Below the pieces are notes generated by a model. That model did not search any database, had not been told where the DNA came from, and saw nothing but the letters and a program-made list of their open reading frames with translations. This document shows, piece after piece, positions 1 to 6,414 of a stretch of 6,414 nucleotides of DNA. Location of the stretch: assembly GCA_025350885.1 (NCBI GenBank), contig JANXXA010000278.1:1-6414 (forward strand), given 5' to 3'. A program made the position numbers and the translations under genes. This stretch comes from Phenylobacterium sp. (GTDB taxonomy: Bacteria > Pseudomonadota > Alphaproteobacteria > Caulobacterales > Caulobacteraceae). Numbering within the stretch: the first letter of the stretch is position 1; each line of letters opens with the position of its first letter.

Positions 1-54
1 CTCCACAACGAACCTCATCTTCTGATCCATCTCTGACACAGGCTTCCAGGGCAT
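1..54 (-). CDS. Transposase, N-terminal 18 codons only (IS481-like)
   Basis: The minus strand from 54 down to 1 reads MPWKPVSEMDQKMRFVVE without a stop and leaves the window. A GGAG Shine-Dalgarno at 66-63 sits 8 nt before the ATG. This N-terminus (MPWK, then MDQ, then a basic and hydrophobic stretch leading to a helix-turn-helix) matches what I know of IS481-type DDE transposases, which cut and join DNA at the element's ends. The catalytic rve domain would lie outside the window, so activity cannot be judged. An IS3-like orfB protein is a less likely alternative. Confidence 0.65.
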   Translation of the reverse strand, partial: MPWKPVSEMDQKMRFVVE

Positions 55-79
55 CGGCAGGTCTCCACCTACCGGCCGG

Positions 80-108
80 CTTAACTGTCAGCGATGTCTC
101 AAGGTCAA
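80..108 (-). promoter_or_regulatory. Possible transposase promoter
   Basis: On the minus strand a TTGACC -35-like hexamer (108-103) is followed after 17 nt by GTTAAG (85-80), upstream of the transposase start at 54. The -35 is good and the -10 is weak. It overlaps the inner copy of the terminal repeat, so transposase binding could repress it. Confidence 0.3.
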
Positions 109-135
109 AGTGTCAGCGATCTATCAGGGTCGTAC
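86..135 (+). repeat. Tandem 25-bp direct repeat at the IS end
   Basis: Two adjacent units, 86-110 and 111-135, both begin TGTCAGCGAT and then share TCA-GGTC spacing. They match at 19 of 25 positions by eye. The first 10 bases are identical and the mismatches fall in the second half. Multiple terminal repeats like these are typical transposase binding sites, and the outer unit probably marks the element's tip. Confidence 0.7.
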
Positions 136-139
136 CGCT

Positions 140-256
140 ACGCGGCCCCCCCGGGGCAGGCTCCCAAGCCCAGCCATGACGTTATATAACAAATTCAGCA
201 CTATGATGGGGTTTCGAGCTCGCAACGCCCGAATCCCGGCTATATGGGCGCTCAAC
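140..256. other. Gap between IS end and hydrolase gene, with two palindromes
   Basis: No gene is visible here. A GC-rich start (seven C then four G near 146-156) gives way to an AT-rich patch unlike its surroundings. That patch holds a perfect 10-bp palindrome, GTTATATAAC (181-190). A second, imperfect one lies at 211-226, centred on CGAGCTCG, with one mismatch per 8-base arm. The AT-rich patch is the natural place for the hydrolase promoter (TATAAC could serve as a -10), and the palindromes could be operators. No convincing -35 is present, so this is weak. Confidence 0.25.
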
Positions 257-269
257 GAGGATGCCCATG
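257..269 (+). promoter_or_regulatory. Ribosome binding site choosing the hydrolase start
   Basis: GAGG at 257-260 touches the ATG at 261 directly but stands 6 nt before the in-frame ATG at 267. Only the second ATG is properly spaced, so 267 is preferred over 261. The difference is two residues. Confidence 0.6.
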
Positions 270-1151
270 AACGCCAGTTTCGAGCCTGAGCCGCGCGCGC
301 GGAGCATCGCCCTGCCCGGCCGCGGCGGAGCCATGGCGGGGATCGAGATGGGCCCCCTCGACCGGCCGGTGGATATCGTCTTCAGCCACGCCAACGGGTT
401 CAACGGGCGGACCTATCGCAGCCTCCTGCAGCCGCTGGCGGCGGGCTTGCGGATCCTGGCGGTAGACCTGCGGGGTCACGGCGCCAGCACCCTGCCGGCG
501 GTGATCGATGGCCGTGACGGCTGGGCCGAATTCCGCGACGACCTGCAAGCCCTGCTGGCGCAGGCCTGCACGGCGCCCGTGGTGCTGGCCGGCCACTCGA
601 TGGGTGGCACTGCGAGCCTGCTGGCCGCCGCCGCCGAGCCGGCGCGGGTCCACGCCCTGGCGCTGTTCGATCCAGTCGCCGTGCCCCAGGCCCAGCAACG
701 CGACGCCGCCGCCATGGGCGGCTCGGCGCTGGTGCAGGGCGCGCTGCGCCGCCGCGCGACCTTTCCCGACCATCGGGCGGCGGTCGAGGCCTATCTGGGC
801 CGTGGCGGGTTCCGCACCTGGAGCGAGGCTCAGGTGACCGACTATGTGACCGCGGGCTTCTCCGCCGCCGCCGATGGCCAGGTGACCCTGACCTGCCGGC
901 CGGAATGGGAGGCCTCCAACTTCCGCTCGCACAACTACGACGTCTGGCGGGCCTTCGCCAAGACCCGCTGCCCGATCCGTATCCTGTGCGCGGCGGAGGG
1001 CTCCACCTTCCGCACCGAAGGCCAGGAGGCCGATCTCGCGGCCCTGGGCGACCGCCTCGTCGTCGAGACGATCCCCGCGACCACCCACTTCCTGCCGATG
1101 GAGCGCCCCGACCTGGTCCGCGCCACCCTGGCCGATTGCGTGGCGGCCTAA
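267..1151 (+). CDS. Alpha/beta hydrolase
   Basis: A 294-residue alpha/beta-hydrolase-fold enzyme, probably an esterase or similar cytoplasmic hydrolase; the substrate cannot be read. An oxyanion-hole motif HANGFNG lies at 41-47. DLRGHG (67-72) follows strand 4. The nucleophile elbow GHSMGG at 109-114 gives Ser111. The C-terminal TTHFLPMERP places His274 as the catalytic base. The acid is less clear: Asp135 in LFDPV after strand 6, or Glu244 in CAAEGS after strand 7. The helical cap lies around 140-225. There is no signal peptide, and the length suits a single-domain family member. The upstream DNA is the flank of an IS, so its native promoter may be shortened. It converges on the thioesterase gene, and its TAA overlaps that gene's stop. 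The fold is sure; the function is open. Confidence 0.92.
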   Translation: MNASFEPEPRARSIALPGRGGAMAGIEMGPLDRPVDIVFSHANGFNGRTYRSLLQPLAAGLRILAVDLRGHGASTLPAVIDGRDGWAEFRDDLQALLAQACTAPVVLAGHSMGGTASLLAAAAEPARVHALALFDPVAVPQAQQRDAAAMGGSALVQGALRRRATFPDHRAAVEAYLGRGGFRTWSEAQVTDYVTAGFSAAADGQVTLTCRPEWEASNFRSHNYDVWRAFAKTRCPIRILCAAEGSTFRTEGQEADLAALGDRLVVETIPATTHFLPMERPDLVRATLADCVAA

Positions 1152-2080
1152 AGCGTCAGCCCGCCGATCACCTGGGCGTTGGCGGCGGCCAGCGCCTGGT
1201 CGCTGAGCGTGATCAGCTTGCGGGTGTCCAGATCGAAGGCGACGGCGATGGCCTCGGCGACCCCCCAGGGCCGGCCGGTCTCGGGGTCCAGCAGCCAGTG
1301 GGTCAGCCGGCGGATGCGCGCATCGCCGCCGGACATCCCCGACCTGAGCTCCACCCGATCCCCGGCGCGGGGCCAGTCCAGATGCAGCAGCCGGTACTCC
1401 ACCGCCGCCCCGCCCTGCCGCAGGCCATGATCGGGGCCGCCATGTTCCGAGGCGCGCGGCCGCTGGCCCGCCGTGATGTGGGCGACGCCATCCGACAGCC
1501 TGGCCATCATCATCTCGGTGCGCATCCGGCCGAACACATCGCAGTCCTCGACGCGGACCGCCCCCAGTGCGGTGCGCTTGAGGCCCAGTTCCTGCGCCCG
1601 CACCAGGCTGGCGCGGCTCTGGACCGGCCCCAGGCCGAGGCTGCGCGCCGCCGCTTCGGGGGGGATCTCGACTTTCAGCGCCTGCGCGCGCGCCAGCACC
1701 CGGGCCGGCCAGGGAAACGCCCGGCCGTCGCGCGCCGTCACATGGGCGACCACGGTCTGGAAACTGGCGGCGATCTCGCCCGAGACATGGCGCAGGATCA
1801 GCAGCACCCGCGCCTCGCTCTCGCCGATCTCCACCACGCCCCCGGTCATCTGCAGCGGGGCGTTGGGCCGGGCCTCGCGCAGGAAGCGGATGTGCTGGTC
1901 GCGCACCATCAGGGTCGCCCGCGCGTCGGCTGCGAAGGCCTGGGGCATGCCCATTTCGGCGGCCAGCCCCGCCAGCCCCTCCATGGCCCGCGCCACATAG
2001 AACCGCACGTTCAGGTGGCCCATGGCGTCGCATTCCCAGCTGGCGACGCTGCCTCTCCAGACTTCCACCGCTTCGCCCAA
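1148..2080 (-). CDS. Double-hotdog thioesterase family protein
   Basis: A 310-residue protein with two hotdog domains in tandem, most likely an acyl-CoA thioesterase-like enzyme. The first domain (about 8-130) carries ECDAMGHLNVRFY at 16-28, with the family's Asp18, His22 and Asn24 in the D-x-MGH-x-N pattern of 4HBT proteins. The second (about 172-292) has the matching segment DCDVFGRMRTE at 179-189, where Arg replaces the His and Asn. It therefore looks non-catalytic and structural, although its later strands (HWLLDPETGRPW, then VAFDLDTRKL) are well kept. The start is TTG. The in-frame upstream codons reach a TAA ten codons earlier with no ATG, and GGGGGA lies 6 nt before the TTG. The longer overlapping frames on both strands are arginine-, glycine- and proline-rich shadows. 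The substrate is unknown. Confidence 0.9.
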   Translation of the reverse strand: MGEAVEVWRGSVASWECDAMGHLNVRFYVARAMEGLAGLAAEMGMPQAFAADARATLMVRDQHIRFLREARPNAPLQMTGGVVEIGESEARVLLILRHVSGEIAASFQTVVAHVTARDGRAFPWPARVLARAQALKVEIPPEAAARSLGLGPVQSRASLVRAQELGLKRTALGAVRVEDCDVFGRMRTEMMMARLSDGVAHITAGQRPRASEHGGPDHGLRQGGAAVEYRLLHLDWPRAGDRVELRSGMSGGDARIRRLTHWLLDPETGRPWGVAEAIAVAFDLDTRKLITLSDQALAAANAQVIGGLTL

Positions 2081-2221
2081 TGACCATCCCCCATACTTCA
2101 GGCAAGCTTAGGGGCGGCACCGGCGAACGGCCAGCGTCTCAGCGCCACGTAACCTTGGCCAACTCGCGTGCGAATGGGTTGTGTGCCAGACTTGCAGCTC
2201 CACCCGGGAGAAACGAACGCC
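2081..2221. promoter_or_regulatory. Divergent intergenic region, thioesterase / cytochrome b
   Basis: These 141 bp must hold the promoters of the leftward thioesterase gene and the rightward cytochrome operon. I see ribosome binding sites at both ends (GGGGGA on the minus strand at 2092-2087; GGGAG on the plus strand at 2206-2210, spaced a long 11 nt from the ATG). I see no convincing -35/-10 pair and no strong operator palindrome. A GTG-initiated extension of the cytochrome by 18 codons from 2168 is open but lacks family resemblance. Confidence 0.4.
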
Positions 2222-3052
2222 ATGGCCAAGCCCGCCAAGCTGCTGGTCTACCGCCACGCCGCTATGACCCGCCTGACCCACTGGATCAATGTGCTGGCGC
2301 TGACCCTCCTGTTGATGAGCGGGCTCAACATTTTCGGCGCCCACCCGGCGCTTTACTGGGGCCAGAAGTCGACCTTCGCCCATCCCTGGGTGTCGACGAC
2401 CGCCGAACAGCAGGGCGACCGGACCGTCGGCGTCACCCGCATCGGCTCGGCCCAGTTCAACACCACCGGCGTTTTGGGCTATTCGGGCAAGCCAGGCGCG
2501 CAGGAAGCCGTCGCCTTCCCGTCCTGGGCGACGGTGCCCAGCTACCGCGACCTGGCCGACAGCCGCCACTGGCACTTCTTTTTCGCTTGGCTGTTCGTCA
2601 TCAATGGCCTGGCCTACTGGCTGGTGGGCCTGGTCGGCGGGCACATCGCCAAGGACCTGCTGCCCACAGGCGCGGATCTGAAACCCCGCAACGTCTGGCA
2701 TGAGATCGTCACCCACGCGAAGCTCCAGTTCCCCAAGGGCGAAGCGGCGCGGCGCTACAACGTGCTGCAGAAGGGCGCCTATCTGGGGGTGGTGCTGGTG
2801 CTCTTGCCGCTGATGGTGCTGACCGGGCTCTGCATGTCGCCCGGCTTCAATGCCGCGACCCCCTGGCTGGTGGATTTTTTCGGCGGCCGCCAGTCGGCGC
2901 GGACGATCCACTTCCTGACCGCCACGGGCATCGTCGGCTTCGTGCTGCTGCACCTCTTCATGGTGGTGGCGTCGGGGACCTGGAACAACATCCGCTCGAT
3001 GATCACCGGGCGCTACGCCATCGTTCCGGACAAGGAAGAGAACGCGGCATGA
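2222..3052 (+). CDS. Di-heme cytochrome b membrane subunit
   Basis: A 276-residue inner-membrane cytochrome b of the b561 / Ni-Fe-hydrogenase / formate-dehydrogenase-gamma type. It should pass electrons between quinones and the Mo enzyme encoded next. Four membrane helices are visible: about 18-38, 117-139, 184-204 and 230-250. Candidate heme ligands are His20 (RLTHWIN), His116 or His118 (SRHWHFFFAW), His230 (TIHFLT) and His244 (LLHLFMV). The last two are 14 residues apart, as I recall for E. coli FdnI, and imply one heme near each membrane face. A long periplasmic loop (about 40-113) joins helices 1 and 2. The ATG at 2222 starts the basic leader before helix 1. The stop overlaps the next start as ATGA, so the pair should be co-translated. 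It is not the six-helix MsrQ/YedZ type. Confidence 0.9.
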   Translation: MAKPAKLLVYRHAAMTRLTHWINVLALTLLLMSGLNIFGAHPALYWGQKSTFAHPWVSTTAEQQGDRTVGVTRIGSAQFNTTGVLGYSGKPGAQEAVAFPSWATVPSYRDLADSRHWHFFFAWLFVINGLAYWLVGLVGGHIAKDLLPTGADLKPRNVWHEIVTHAKLQFPKGEAARRYNVLQKGAYLGVVLVLLPLMVLTGLCMSPGFNAATPWLVDFFGGRQSARTIHFLTATGIVGFVLLHLFMVVASGTWNNIRSMITGRYAIVPDKEENAA

Positions 3053-3825
3053 CCCCCACGACCCATCGACGCGGCTGGTTGCAGGCCGCCTTCGCCGCGA
3101 CGGGCGCGCTGGCGCTGGGCGCCTGCGACAGGATCACCAACGCCCCTCAGGCGATCGGCTTCCTGCAGAAGGCCGAGGGGCTGACGCGCCGCGCCCAGCG
3201 GCTGATGGTTGATCGCAAGGCGCTGGCCCGCGAGTTCGGCGCGGCCGACATCTCGTCCGACTTCAAGCCCAACGGCTCGATCGATCCCACCGACGCCGAC
3301 TATGTGGCCCTGCGCGACAAAGGCTTTGCCGACTACCGCCTGGTGGTCGATGGCCTGGTGGAGCGGCCGCTGTCGCTCAGCCTTGCCGACATTCGCGCGC
3401 TCGCCTCGCGCACCCAGATCACCCGCCACGACTGCGTCGAGGGCTGGTCGTCGATCGCCCGGTGGCAGGGCGCGCGGCTGGGGCCGCTGCTCGACAAGGC
3501 CGGCCTGAAAAAGACCGCCCGCTACCTGGTCTTCCACTGCGGCGACAGCCTGGAACAGACCCTGGACGGCTCGGGGCAATATTATGAAAGCATCGACCTG
3601 ATCGACGCCTATCACCCGCAGACCATCCTCGCCTACGCGATGAACGACGCCGTCCTGCCGGTTGCCCACGGCGCGCCGCTGCGCCTGCGCGTCGAACGCC
3701 AGCTGGGCTACAAACAGGCCAAATATATCATGCGGATCGAGGCGGTGGACGACTTCGCCCACCTGGGTCGCGGCAAGGGCGGCTACTGGGAAGACCGCGG
3801 CTATGAGTGGTACGCGGGAATCTAG
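3049..3825 (+). CDS. Molybdopterin-dependent oxidoreductase, Tat-type lipoprotein
   Basis: A 258-residue sulfite-oxidase-fold enzyme that binds molybdopterin and should work in the periplasm. Cys129 in HDCVEGWS (127-134) is the expected Mo ligand. The core around it (LPVAHGAPLRLRVERQLGYK, about 203-222) is typical of the YedY/MsrP and sulfite-oxidase-like families. The N-terminus has twin arginines (HRRGWLQ, Arg7-Arg8), a hydrophobic stretch, and a lipobox LGAC ending at Cys26. It should therefore be exported folded by Tat and then lipidated. Asp27 follows the lipidated Cys, which in E. coli retains lipoproteins in the inner membrane. It overlaps the cytochrome b gene by 4 bp, so the cytochrome is its likely redox partner. 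The protein is shorter than E. coli MsrP (about 334 residues), so methionine-sulfoxide reductase activity should not be assumed. Confidence 0.9.
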   Translation: MTPTTHRRGWLQAAFAATGALALGACDRITNAPQAIGFLQKAEGLTRRAQRLMVDRKALAREFGAADISSDFKPNGSIDPTDADYVALRDKGFADYRLVVDGLVERPLSLSLADIRALASRTQITRHDCVEGWSSIARWQGARLGPLLDKAGLKKTARYLVFHCGDSLEQTLDGSGQYYESIDLIDAYHPQTILAYAMNDAVLPVAHGAPLRLRVERQLGYKQAKYIMRIEAVDDFAHLGRGKGGYWEDRGYEWYAGI

Positions 3826-3834
3826 CCGCGCCGC

Positions 3835-4536
3835 CTACCCGTCGAAGCCGACGAACACCGCGGCTTCATCGACCGACTTGCGCTCAGACACCACCGCATT
3901 GGCCGGGAAGCTGTCGTCGGGCCAGCCCATGGCGATGCAGATCATGATCACCTGGTCGTCGGGGATGCCCGCATACTCGCGGACTACCGGCGACTGCATG
4001 ATCCCCTGGCTGTTGATCACGCAGCCCAGGCCCCGCGACCAGGCGGCGTTGACCAGGGCGTTGGCCACCGCGCCGCAGTCGAACGGTGCGATGTCGCCGC
4101 CGTGGATCACCCGGTCATAGGTCACCACGACCGACACCGGCGCATCGAACTGGCGAAAGCCGCGCAGCACCCAGTCCTGGCGCTTTTCCTGGTCGTGCCG
4201 TTCGATGCCCATGGCCGAAAACAGCTGCTTGGCCACCCCGATCTGCCGCTCCCGGTGTGCGCCGGCGTATTCGCCATGGCTGCGGAACTCCCGCGACGAC
4301 GGCACGCCGGCCAGATTGCGCTCGGTATTGCCCGCCCGGATGCGATCAAGCGGCGCGCCGGCGACCACGTAGAAGTTCCACGGCTGGGTGTTCAGCGACG
4401 ACGGCGCGCGCATCGCCATGGCGATGATGTCCCGGATCACCGCCTTGGGCACCGGCTCGGGCTTGAAGCCGCGGATGCTCCGGCGGCCCATGACCACCTC
4501 TTCGAACGTCAGAGCGGCAGCGGCGGGGGCGTTCAT
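3835..4536 (-). CDS. Nitroreductase family protein (PnbA/NfnB-like)
   Basis: A 233-residue FMN-dependent NAD(P)H oxidoreductase of the nitroreductase fold, presumably a cytoplasmic homodimer reducing nitroaromatics, quinones or similar acceptors. FMN-contacting motifs are visible: RRSIRGF at 18-24, APSSLNTQPWNF at 44-55, and the later NSQGIMQSPVVREYAGIP (175-192) with GWPDDSFPAN. These resemble the PnbA/NfnB nitrobenzoate-reductase branch. The start at 4536 is chosen because AGGA lies 8 nt upstream and MNAP...LTFEEVV begins just before the first helix. A GTG at 4593 would add 19 proline- and arginine-rich residues without a good ribosome site. The gene converges on the Mo enzyme with a 9-bp gap and no visible terminator between them. 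The physiological substrate is unknown. Confidence 0.9.
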   Translation of the reverse strand: MNAPAAAALTFEEVVMGRRSIRGFKPEPVPKAVIRDIIAMAMRAPSSLNTQPWNFYVVAGAPLDRIRAGNTERNLAGVPSSREFRSHGEYAGAHRERQIGVAKQLFSAMGIERHDQEKRQDWVLRGFRQFDAPVSVVVTYDRVIHGGDIAPFDCGAVANALVNAAWSRGLGCVINSQGIMQSPVVREYAGIPDDQVIMICIAMGWPDDSFPANAVVSERKSVDEAAVFVGFDG

Positions 4537-4705
4537 GGGGCAGGTCCTGTCCAGGCGGCGTGAAGGGCTCGGTACAGCAAAGGCGGCCGGCACGTAAACG
4601 CGTTGCGCCAGTCCTTGACGCGCCTTCGGCGGAAGGCTCGCTTCGTCTCTAGGATTTGTGGCGGGTTCTATTGCGGTAATACCTACCGGCTTCGGCGCTC
4701 AGGCC
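4537..4705. other. Upstream region of the nitroreductase gene
   Basis: No gene is visible here. It must hold the nitroreductase promoter, but I see no convincing hexamer pair on the minus strand. A small hairpin (GCCTTC at 4622-4627 paired with GAAGGC at 4632-4637, tetraloop) would lie in the nitroreductase leader if transcription begins upstream of it. The minus-strand terminator at 4706-4732 insulates this gene from transcripts coming from the right. Confidence 0.3.
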
Positions 4706-4732
4706 AAAAAAAGCCGCGCCCGAAGGCGCGGC
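4706..4732 (-). terminator. Intrinsic terminator, UUCG loop
   Basis: On the minus strand a perfect 8-bp stem, GCCGCGCC (4732-4725) with GGCGCGGC (4720-4713), encloses a UUCG tetraloop and is followed by seven T (4712-4706). On the plus strand no T-run follows, so it works leftward only. It ends the candidate small RNA and shields the nitroreductase gene. Confidence 0.85.
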
Positions 4733-4788
4733 AGTTGATTGGGAGGAAACGCCCAGAAGGGCAGAGGCGTCAGGGACGCCTCACCCCC
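4706..4788 (-). ncRNA. Candidate small RNA, about 83 nt, unassigned family
   Basis: The minus strand carries a complete small-RNA layout with no protein gene to claim it. A promoter-like pair lies just upstream. The transcript would begin in the G5 run at 4788-4784. An 8-bp hairpin follows (GAGGCGUC at 4782-4775 with GACGCCUC at 4771-4764, triloop), then a 4-bp hairpin (4762-4751). A CCUCCC stretch (4746-4741) comes next, and last a strong intrinsic terminator. The G5 run can also pair with the CCUCCC stretch, closing a three-way junction that would hide it. An exposed CCUCCC could bind Shine-Dalgarno sequences, as in several alphaproteobacterial small RNAs with UCCUCCC motifs (for example Rhodobacter cuckoo RNAs); that link is inference. 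A 47-codon frame across it runs through the terminator and is not credible. I do not recognise the family. Confidence 0.5.
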
Positions 4789-4790
4789 TA

Positions 4791-4819
4791 AACATACGCC
4801 GCACTGCACAATGGCGCAA
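4791..4819 (-). promoter_or_regulatory. Promoter-like pair for the candidate small RNA
   Basis: On the minus strand TTGCGC (4819-4814) and TATGTT (4796-4791) are separated by exactly 17 nt, matching sigma-70 spacing. A start 3 to 8 nt downstream falls in the G5 run at 4788-4784. Each hexamer matches the E. coli consensus at four of six positions (TTG-C-, TAT--T). Caulobacter-type promoters often have a different -10 element, which lowers confidence. Confidence 0.4.
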
Positions 4820-5025
4820 GCGCCGGTCCACAAAAAGCTCATGTATTCATCGGTCCCCGCCGGAAAAACCTGAAATTTCCGGGCCTTGTGGCGGCTGATT
4901 TTCGGATCCTCCTGGTTGCAGCGCACAAGAACCCCGGCCGCACCGGCAACTCGGCGCTGGCCCCGGAGCCCCGCCTCGCCTACAAGCGCGCCTTCCTCGC
5001 CCCCCGAGACACCGCGTTCAACTCC
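4820..5025 (+). other. typA upstream region with a leader hairpin
   Basis: This stretch must hold the typA promoter and leader. A 7-bp perfect hairpin stands at 4860-4882 (CCGGAAA with TTTCCGG, 9-nt loop). A competing pairing, CCGCC at 4857-4861 with GGCGG at 4890-4894, shares bases with it. No T-run follows, so it is not a terminator. I see no consensus promoter and no Shine-Dalgarno just before 5026. The typA frame happens to stay open back to a TAA ending at 4791, but the added residues do not look like TypA. Confidence 0.3.

Positions 5026-6414
<1,389 letters not shown>

Larger units (their letters stand above)
1..139 (-). mobile_element. Insertion sequence end, IS481-like, cut by the window edge
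   Basis: This is the upstream end of an insertion sequence whose transposase reads leftward out of the window. Two signs support it: an 18-codon transposase start with a typical N-terminus, and a tandem pair of 25-bp repeats between that start and the flanking DNA. Repeats of this kind commonly serve as transposase binding sites at IS ends. The outer boundary is put near 135-139, where the second repeat unit ends; the exact base is uncertain because the other end and the target duplication lie outside the window. The family call rests on the start of the protein (MPWK...MDQ...F), which I recall as typical of transposases annotated IS481. Confidence 0.65.

Noticed and set aside
905..2083. A 392-codon plus-strand open frame antisense to the thioesterase
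   Set aside because: It has a His/Arg/Gly/Pro-rich shadow composition, while the minus-strand frame has clear hotdog motifs.
252..2120. A 622-codon open frame on the minus strand covering two genes
   Set aside because: It is rich in Gly, Arg, Ala and Pro with no family motifs, runs antisense to the hydrolase, and is out of frame with the recognisable thioesterase. It is a GC-bias shadow.
4615..4620. TTGACG on the plus strand, a perfect -35-like hexamer
   Set aside because: No matching -10 lies at a workable distance, and no plus-strand gene follows before 5026.
4713..4732. The same hairpin as a plus-strand terminator
   Set aside because: On the plus strand it is followed by AGTTGATT with no T-run, and no plus-strand gene ends nearby.

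Overview
The window is GC-rich and densely coded, in the style of an alphaproteobacterium. The protein sequences, especially TypA, the nitroreductase and the alpha/beta hydrolase, read most like Caulobacteraceae (Caulobacter/Phenylobacterium). That placement rests on recall of protein style and not on a search.

Layout, left to right. Positions 1 to about 139 are the end of an insertion sequence. They hold the first 18 codons of a transposase on the minus strand, which look like the IS481 family, and a doubled 25-bp subterminal repeat. After a short AT-richer gap with two small palindromes comes an alpha/beta hydrolase (267-1151, +). It converges on a double-hotdog thioesterase (1148-2080, -), and their stop codons overlap. 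A 141-bp divergent gap then leads to a two-gene operon: a four-helix di-heme cytochrome b (2222-3052, +) and, with an ATGA overlap, a sulfite-oxidase-fold molybdopterin enzyme (3049-3825, +). The Mo enzyme carries a Tat-type lipoprotein signal. A PnbA-type nitroreductase (3835-4536, -) converges on this operon. The 489-bp stretch 4537-5025 has no convincing protein gene. The window ends inside typA/bipA (5026 to the edge, +), a ribosome-associated translational GTPase, with 463 codons present.

How the genes work together. The clearest functional unit is the cytochrome b plus Mo-enzyme pair, which should move electrons between the quinone pool and a periplasmic substrate. The Mo enzyme appears to be anchored to the inner membrane as a lipoprotein with Asp at +2. 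The hydrolase, thioesterase and nitroreductase are ordinary housekeeping or detoxification enzymes whose substrates cannot be read from sequence.

The least expected signal is in the 4537-5025 gap. On the minus strand there is a promoter-like pair (17-bp spacer), about 83 nt able to form two internal hairpins, an exposed CCUCCC stretch, and a textbook UUCG-loop terminator with seven U. No minus-strand protein gene lies upstream to explain that terminator. This looks like an independent small RNA gene divergent from typA, and it is the main candidate for something undescribed here.
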